Below, piece after piece: positions 22,002 to 24,265 of a stretch of 24,265 nt of DNA. Within the stretch, counting starts at the first letter, position 1, and each line of letters begins with the position of its first letter. The position numbers and the translations under genes were made by a program. This DNA comes from a virus, in the IMG/VR virus record IMGVR_UViG_3300032046_003457, positions 1 through 24,265 of that record; one strand, given 5' to 3'. The notes beneath the pieces are model-generated. The model had not been told where the DNA came from, ran no database searches, and saw nothing but the letters and a program-made list of their open reading frames with translations.

Positions 22002-22264
22002 ACATATCTCTTTAAATTCTCTTCAAAAGTCCTGCCCTTTGTCCAGATTGCTGATAACCTCTTGTCTTTAGGGTGCTGTTTCCATTGATAAGGGATGTTG
22101 TCTCTCTCCAGATAGCCTATGGCGTGAGCAAGAAACCCTGGCTCATCCCATAAGGTCAACTGATACCAGAACTTACCGTATTTTTGTTTATACTTTTCTA
22201 TTAGTTTTTTATCCTGTTTAAGAGACATCTTTTGTCTAATCGGGCGTTTCTCTCTCGTTGGCAT
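21998..22264 (-). CDS. Hypothetical protein (88 aa)
   Basis: The frame begins MPTREKRPIRQKMSLKQDKK; ATG 22264 has a purine-rich SD (GGAAAGAAG). The middle has KYGKFWYQLTLWDEPGFLAH and the end RTFEENLKRYV. It overlaps the zinc-ribbon gene by 64 nt in another frame. No function known. Confidence 0.55.
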   Translation of the reverse strand: MPTREKRPIRQKMSLKQDKKLIEKYKQKYGKFWYQLTLWDEPGFLAHAIGYLERDNIPYQWKQHPKDKRLSAIWTKGRTFEENLKRYV

Positions 22265-22389
22265 TTCTTCTTTCCGCAGGTTACTTGAACCTTACGACCC
22301 TTCATACCTATTCTGGGGCGGAATTTACGCTTACAAATGACGCACATCTTAAAGTAATCCTGCCTTCGTTTAGGTGAACTCCAGGTCAT
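22201..22389 (-). CDS. Small zinc-ribbon protein (62 aa)
   Basis: CVICKRKFRPRIGMKGRKVQ then VTCGKKKCQRERNARL shows two CxxC/CxxxxC knuckles, a single zinc site and a basic tail, typical of small phage zinc-ribbon proteins that bind nucleic acid. The SD is weak. It overlaps the next gene. Confidence 0.6.
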   Translation of the reverse strand: MTWSSPKRRQDYFKMCVICKRKFRPRIGMKGRKVQVTCGKKKCQRERNARLDKRCLLNRIKN

Positions 22390-22403
22390 AACTTTTCTTT
22401 TAA

Positions 22404-22473
22404 GGGCAGGGGCGAATTTAATCTACACGCCTGCAAATTATTTTTCTTTAACCTTCGCTAAGAACCCCTGCCC
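22404..22473 (-). other. Perfect 9-bp inverted repeat bounding a 70-nt structured element
   Basis: On the minus strand, GGGCAGGGG (22473-22465) and CCCCTGCCC (22412-22404) pair over 52 nt. Inner pairings TTCTT/AAGAA and AATTT/AAATT can form, giving a three-way junction. It covers the end of the 54-residue gene and the spacer before the zinc-ribbon gene. A tRNA was considered and rejected. Confidence 0.5.
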
Positions 22474-22622
22474 AATTCTTTTAGTAATCTGATGTTCTGC
22501 TGATTAAGTTCTTTTTCTCTTTTTTTATAATATAAATAATTCCTGTCGCAATGAGCGAGTTTCTGGAAGTTCTTTTCGTAAGCAATACGTAATTGAGCAA
22601 GTCGCTTTTCGTTATTTTTCAT
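22458..22622 (-). CDS. Small basic helical protein (54 aa)
   Basis: ATG 22622 overlaps the upstream stop (ATGA) and follows GGAAAGATAAG. The product, MKNNEKRLAQLRIAYEKNFQ to LLKELGRGS, is a likely single helix or coiled coil. Function unknown; it follows the lipoprotein and membrane protein pair. Confidence 0.55.
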   Translation of the reverse strand: MKNNEKRLAQLRIAYEKNFQKLAHCDRNYLYYKKREKELNQQNIRLLKELGRGS

Positions 22623-22762
22623 CTTATCTTTCCGAAAAAGAAAAAGTCCAAACTATTAAAAACATCCGCCATCCCATAATCCGTAAACAACCAAAGGAAA
22701 AAACAGAAGATATAAAACGCTATCACAGTCATTATGAATAATCGCAAAGGGTTAATCTGCAT
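22619..22762 (-). CDS. Small single-pass membrane protein (47 aa)
   Basis: The frame MQINPLRLFIMTVIAFYIFC and FFLWLFTDYG has one long hydrophobic helix (about residues 6-27) and a short hydrophilic end. The start is 1 nt after the lipoprotein stop. It may be part of a lysis set (holin or spanin-like), but that is inference. Confidence 0.5.
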   Translation of the reverse strand: MQINPLRLFIMTVIAFYIFCFFLWLFTDYGMADVFNSLDFFFFGKIR

Positions 22763-22763
22763 C

Positions 22764-22988
22764 TTATTTTTTTAAGTTATATTCCTGAATCTGGGCTTGT
22801 CTTTCCTGAGCTTGGGTTTGTCTTTCCTGAGCTTGGGTTTGTCTTTCCAAAACCTCGCTTTTAGGGCTTTCGTATATTGCATAAGTATTTTTTAAGTCAT
22901 CAATACTCTGCCTTATTGCCCTCAAGTCTTTTGAATAAGCACAGCCGCTTAAAAATAAAATTAGGATTAACACAAAAATCTTTTTCAT
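22764..22988 (-). CDS. Lipoprotein with heptad repeats (74 aa), spanin-like
   Basis: MKKIFVLILILFLSGCAYSK holds a lipobox (LSGC, Cys16), so it is probably lipidated and anchored in a membrane. The C-terminal region has three near-perfect heptads (ERQTQAQ), a predicted coiled coil, from a 21-bp tandem repeat. The size and design suit an outer-membrane spanin subunit, paired with the membrane protein next to it. SD: AAAGGAGA. Confidence 0.65.
   Translation of the reverse strand: MKKIFVLILILFLSGCAYSKDLRAIRQSIDDLKNTYAIYESPKSEVLERQTQAQERQTQAQERQAQIQEYNLKK
22793..22855 (-). repeat. Three 21-bp tandem repeats in the lipoprotein gene
   Basis: Units 22793-22813, 22814-22834 and 22835-22855 (third is diverged at the end) each encode seven residues of a heptad. 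Unit change keeps both frame and coiled-coil phase. Confidence 0.85.
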
Positions 22989-23168
22989 CTAATCTCCTTT
23001 CCCTTCGTCCATAAATTTATCTAACTTATCATTTGGGTTTTCCACTTTTATTTGACATTCACACTCTTCGTTATCTTCAACAATCGCACCACAATAGAAA
23101 CATTTGTAGGTTTCTGATTGATATTGGGGGTCGTGTAGGTTATAAATTATTGGGTGTTTAGGTTTCAT
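22989..23168 (-). CDS. Small zinc-ribbon-like protein (59 aa)
   Basis: MKPKHPIIYNLHDPQYQSET then CFYCG and CECQ: four Cys that could hold one zinc. The tail is acidic (FMDEGKGD). SD AGGTGA is present and the downstream lipoprotein starts 1 nt after its stop, with its SD in this gene's 3' end. Function unknown. Confidence 0.6.
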   Translation of the reverse strand: MKPKHPIIYNLHDPQYQSETYKCFYCGAIVEDNEECECQIKVENPNDKLDKFMDEGKGD

Positions 23169-23174
23169 TATATT

Positions 23175-23378
23175 TCACCTGCCTTTTTGGTAGAATTTAA
23201 TATGTATCTGATTCTGTGGGGTTTTCATAGCATTATTTTGGGGGGCAAGAATGCAATATGAGAAACCTTTTTGGTGGCTGTTTCCAGCAAACCAAGAGGA
23301 ACGGGTATCGCTTCCCATTATACTCGGCGATGCCTTTTGTTCTGCCCCCGCAGGTGGCTTTATGTTTCCCTTTGCCAC
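23175..23378 (-). CDS. Possible small protein (67 aa), GTG start
   Basis: The frame starts at GTG 23378 (VAKGNIKPPAGAEQKASPSI), 3 nt after the upstream stop, and ends 6 nt before the next gene. It lacks a good SD, and a plus-strand frame of similar length overlaps. The tight fit between neighbours is the main support. No family recognised. Confidence 0.4.
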   Translation of the reverse strand: MAKGNIKPPAGAEQKASPSIMGSDTRSSWFAGNSHQKGFSYCILAPQNNAMKTPQNQIHIKFYQKGR

Positions 23379-23381
23379 CGA

Positions 23382-23654
23382 TTATAATTCAATTCTGTTT
23401 CTAATATCGTTTATGTTTTTTGTCGCTAAAATAATCCTCTCGGAAAATGACCGTAGATTATTGGCTAACATTACTATTGGTTCTTGAGGTGGCGTTTTGC
23501 TTTCTTCTTGAGGTTGAGGATTATGAAGCACACCTTCTAATCTTTTTGCTAATTGTTCTGTGCTTTGTTCTAATAGGTCAATAGCACTTGCCAATTTACC
23601 GATTTGTTGTTGAACTTGTGTTTCTTTTAATGTCCCTACGTCGCCCATTGCCAT
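23382..23654 (-). CDS. Helical protein (90 aa)
   Basis: Start 23654 has a clear SD (AAGGAGGTG). The product has helical segments (VQQQIGKLASAIDLLEQSTE and a C-terminal VMLANNLRSFSERIILATKN) joined by a Pro/Gln-rich linker. No family recognised. It follows the DUF6475 gene. Confidence 0.6.
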   Translation of the reverse strand: MAMGDVGTLKETQVQQQIGKLASAIDLLEQSTEQLAKRLEGVLHNPQPQEESKTPPQEPIVMLANNLRSFSERIILATKNINDIRNRIEL

Positions 23655-23703
23655 TTTACACCTCCTTTATTTGTAAAATCCCCCCCCAAATTAGGTTAAA
23701 TAA

Positions 23704-24265
23704 TTAAAATATCTTTAAGGGGTGTTCAAGTTGTTTCTGTTCTTCTGTAAATCCAATCTTTATAGGTTCTGGAATATCCGTAAAATATCCTTTTTCAAAG
23801 TTTTTAAGTTCTACAAAACCCACCAATTTCATCGGTTCTTTAACCTCACGCTTTAAAAATAAGTTATATAAATTCATAAAACGCTTTTCTATAAAGGGTA
23901 ATTCCTCTATTTGAGCCGAACAGAAGGCAATCCATCCGCCTAATTCGTTTAAACAATGGGAGATAATCGGGTCTTTAAATTCTACGCTTTGCCAGTGACC
24001 TACTGCTATGGCCGCATTGTGAGCCTGAAGCCAGGCGCTTAAGGCCTTGTCATCCCTTGTGCCTACCAGATACTCAAGAATCTCGGCAGGTTTGGGGATA
24101 CAGTTATATTTGTTATTGGCAATAACTTGCTTCACCGCTTTTTCTAACCGTGGATATTCGTAATCTTTTAAAATATCATAATATATATCCAAAGCAAAGG
24201 GTGATAAGTCCTTATCATATAATTGCGATAGTCCAGTCATTAACTCTAAAAATCTACTTTTTTCC
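23704..24265 (-). CDS. DUF6475-like replication-associated protein, N-terminus cut by window edge
   Basis: The frame is open at the right edge and continues upstream as KKVDFLELM before the internal ATG at 24240. The sequence MTGLSQLYDKDLSPFALDIY, the motif KPAEILEYL, DKALSAWLQAHNAAIAVGHW and FKDPIISHCLNELGGWIAFC match the phage DUF6475 pattern (LxxxYxKxLSxxAL..PAEI..ALxAWxxVxxAxxxxGxYxSVxFDDPxI..xGGW). The family sits near replication genes; its function is not proven. The ATG at 24240 lacks a good SD, and the homologous opening lies before it, so the true start is outside the window. Confidence 0.75.
   Translation of the reverse strand, partial: EKSRFLELMTGLSQLYDKDLSPFALDIYYDILKDYEYPRLEKAVKQVIANNKYNCIPKPAEILEYLVGTRDDKALSAWLQAHNAAIAVGHWQSVEFKDPIISHCLNELGGWIAFCSAQIEELPFIEKRFMNLYNLFLKREVKEPMKLVGFVELKNFEKGYFTDIPEPIKIGFTEEQKQLEHPLKIF

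Noticed and set aside
22404-22473. tRNA gene within the 70-nt element
   Set aside because: A 7-bp acceptor stem (GGGCAGG/CCTGCCC) and a D-like arm (TTCT/AGAA) can be drawn, but there is no 7-nt anticodon loop and no T-arm with TTC motif.
23251-23487. Plus-strand frame of 78 codons (hydrophobic C-terminal half)
   Set aside because: It crosses two minus-strand frames, one of them with a strong SD (23654 start), and sits in a strictly minus-strand operon.

Overview
The window is part of a tailed double-stranded DNA phage or prophage (Caudoviricetes). Genes are packed tightly, usually joined by ATGA or TAATG stop/start overlaps, and have purine-rich Shine-Dalgarno (SD) sites. Terminase, portal, scaffold, HK97-fold capsid, gp4-like adaptor and a beta-propeller tail protein are present. 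No tape-measure or sheath gene is visible, so a short-tailed virion of the P22/T7 type is the best guess. Sec signal peptides, a lipoprotein and an O-antigen ligase/polymerase-like membrane protein suggest a Gram-negative host. The host cannot be named from this sequence.

Layout. (1) About 19.17 kb down to 1, minus strand: late operon. It starts at a consensus sigma70-type promoter (19137-19165) and a 5' hairpin leader. In transcription order it holds the small terminase, several tiny genes, a terminator-like hairpin touching the terL start codon, the large terminase, a secreted zinc-ribbon protein, portal, small zinc-binding and DUF6496-like proteins, scaffold, and the major capsid protein. 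Then come a head protein with a signal peptide, an O-antigen ligase-like protein, two coiled-coil proteins, the adaptor, beta-propeller, three fibre or tail-tip proteins, micro-ORFs, a GNAT acetyltransferase, a probable ejection protein, an HNH endonuclease remnant and a partial gene at the left edge. (2) 19.3-22.0 kb, plus strand: an early-type cluster of very small genes (LPD29-like, zinc-finger, ribbon-helix-helix-like) ending in an exported lysozyme-like protein. (3) 24.27-22.0 kb, minus strand: a DUF6475 replication-associated protein cut by the right edge, then small genes including a lipoprotein and membrane protein pair.

The main discovery is that the major capsid gene is split by an ORF-less 219-nt group I intron (10427-10645, minus strand). 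P1-P10 can be drawn by hand. The predicted splice joins two reading frames into one continuous 333-residue capsid protein. The second is that six late-operon products, including a core tail-type beta-propeller, carry classic Sec signal peptides, which is hard to reconcile with cytoplasmic virion assembly.
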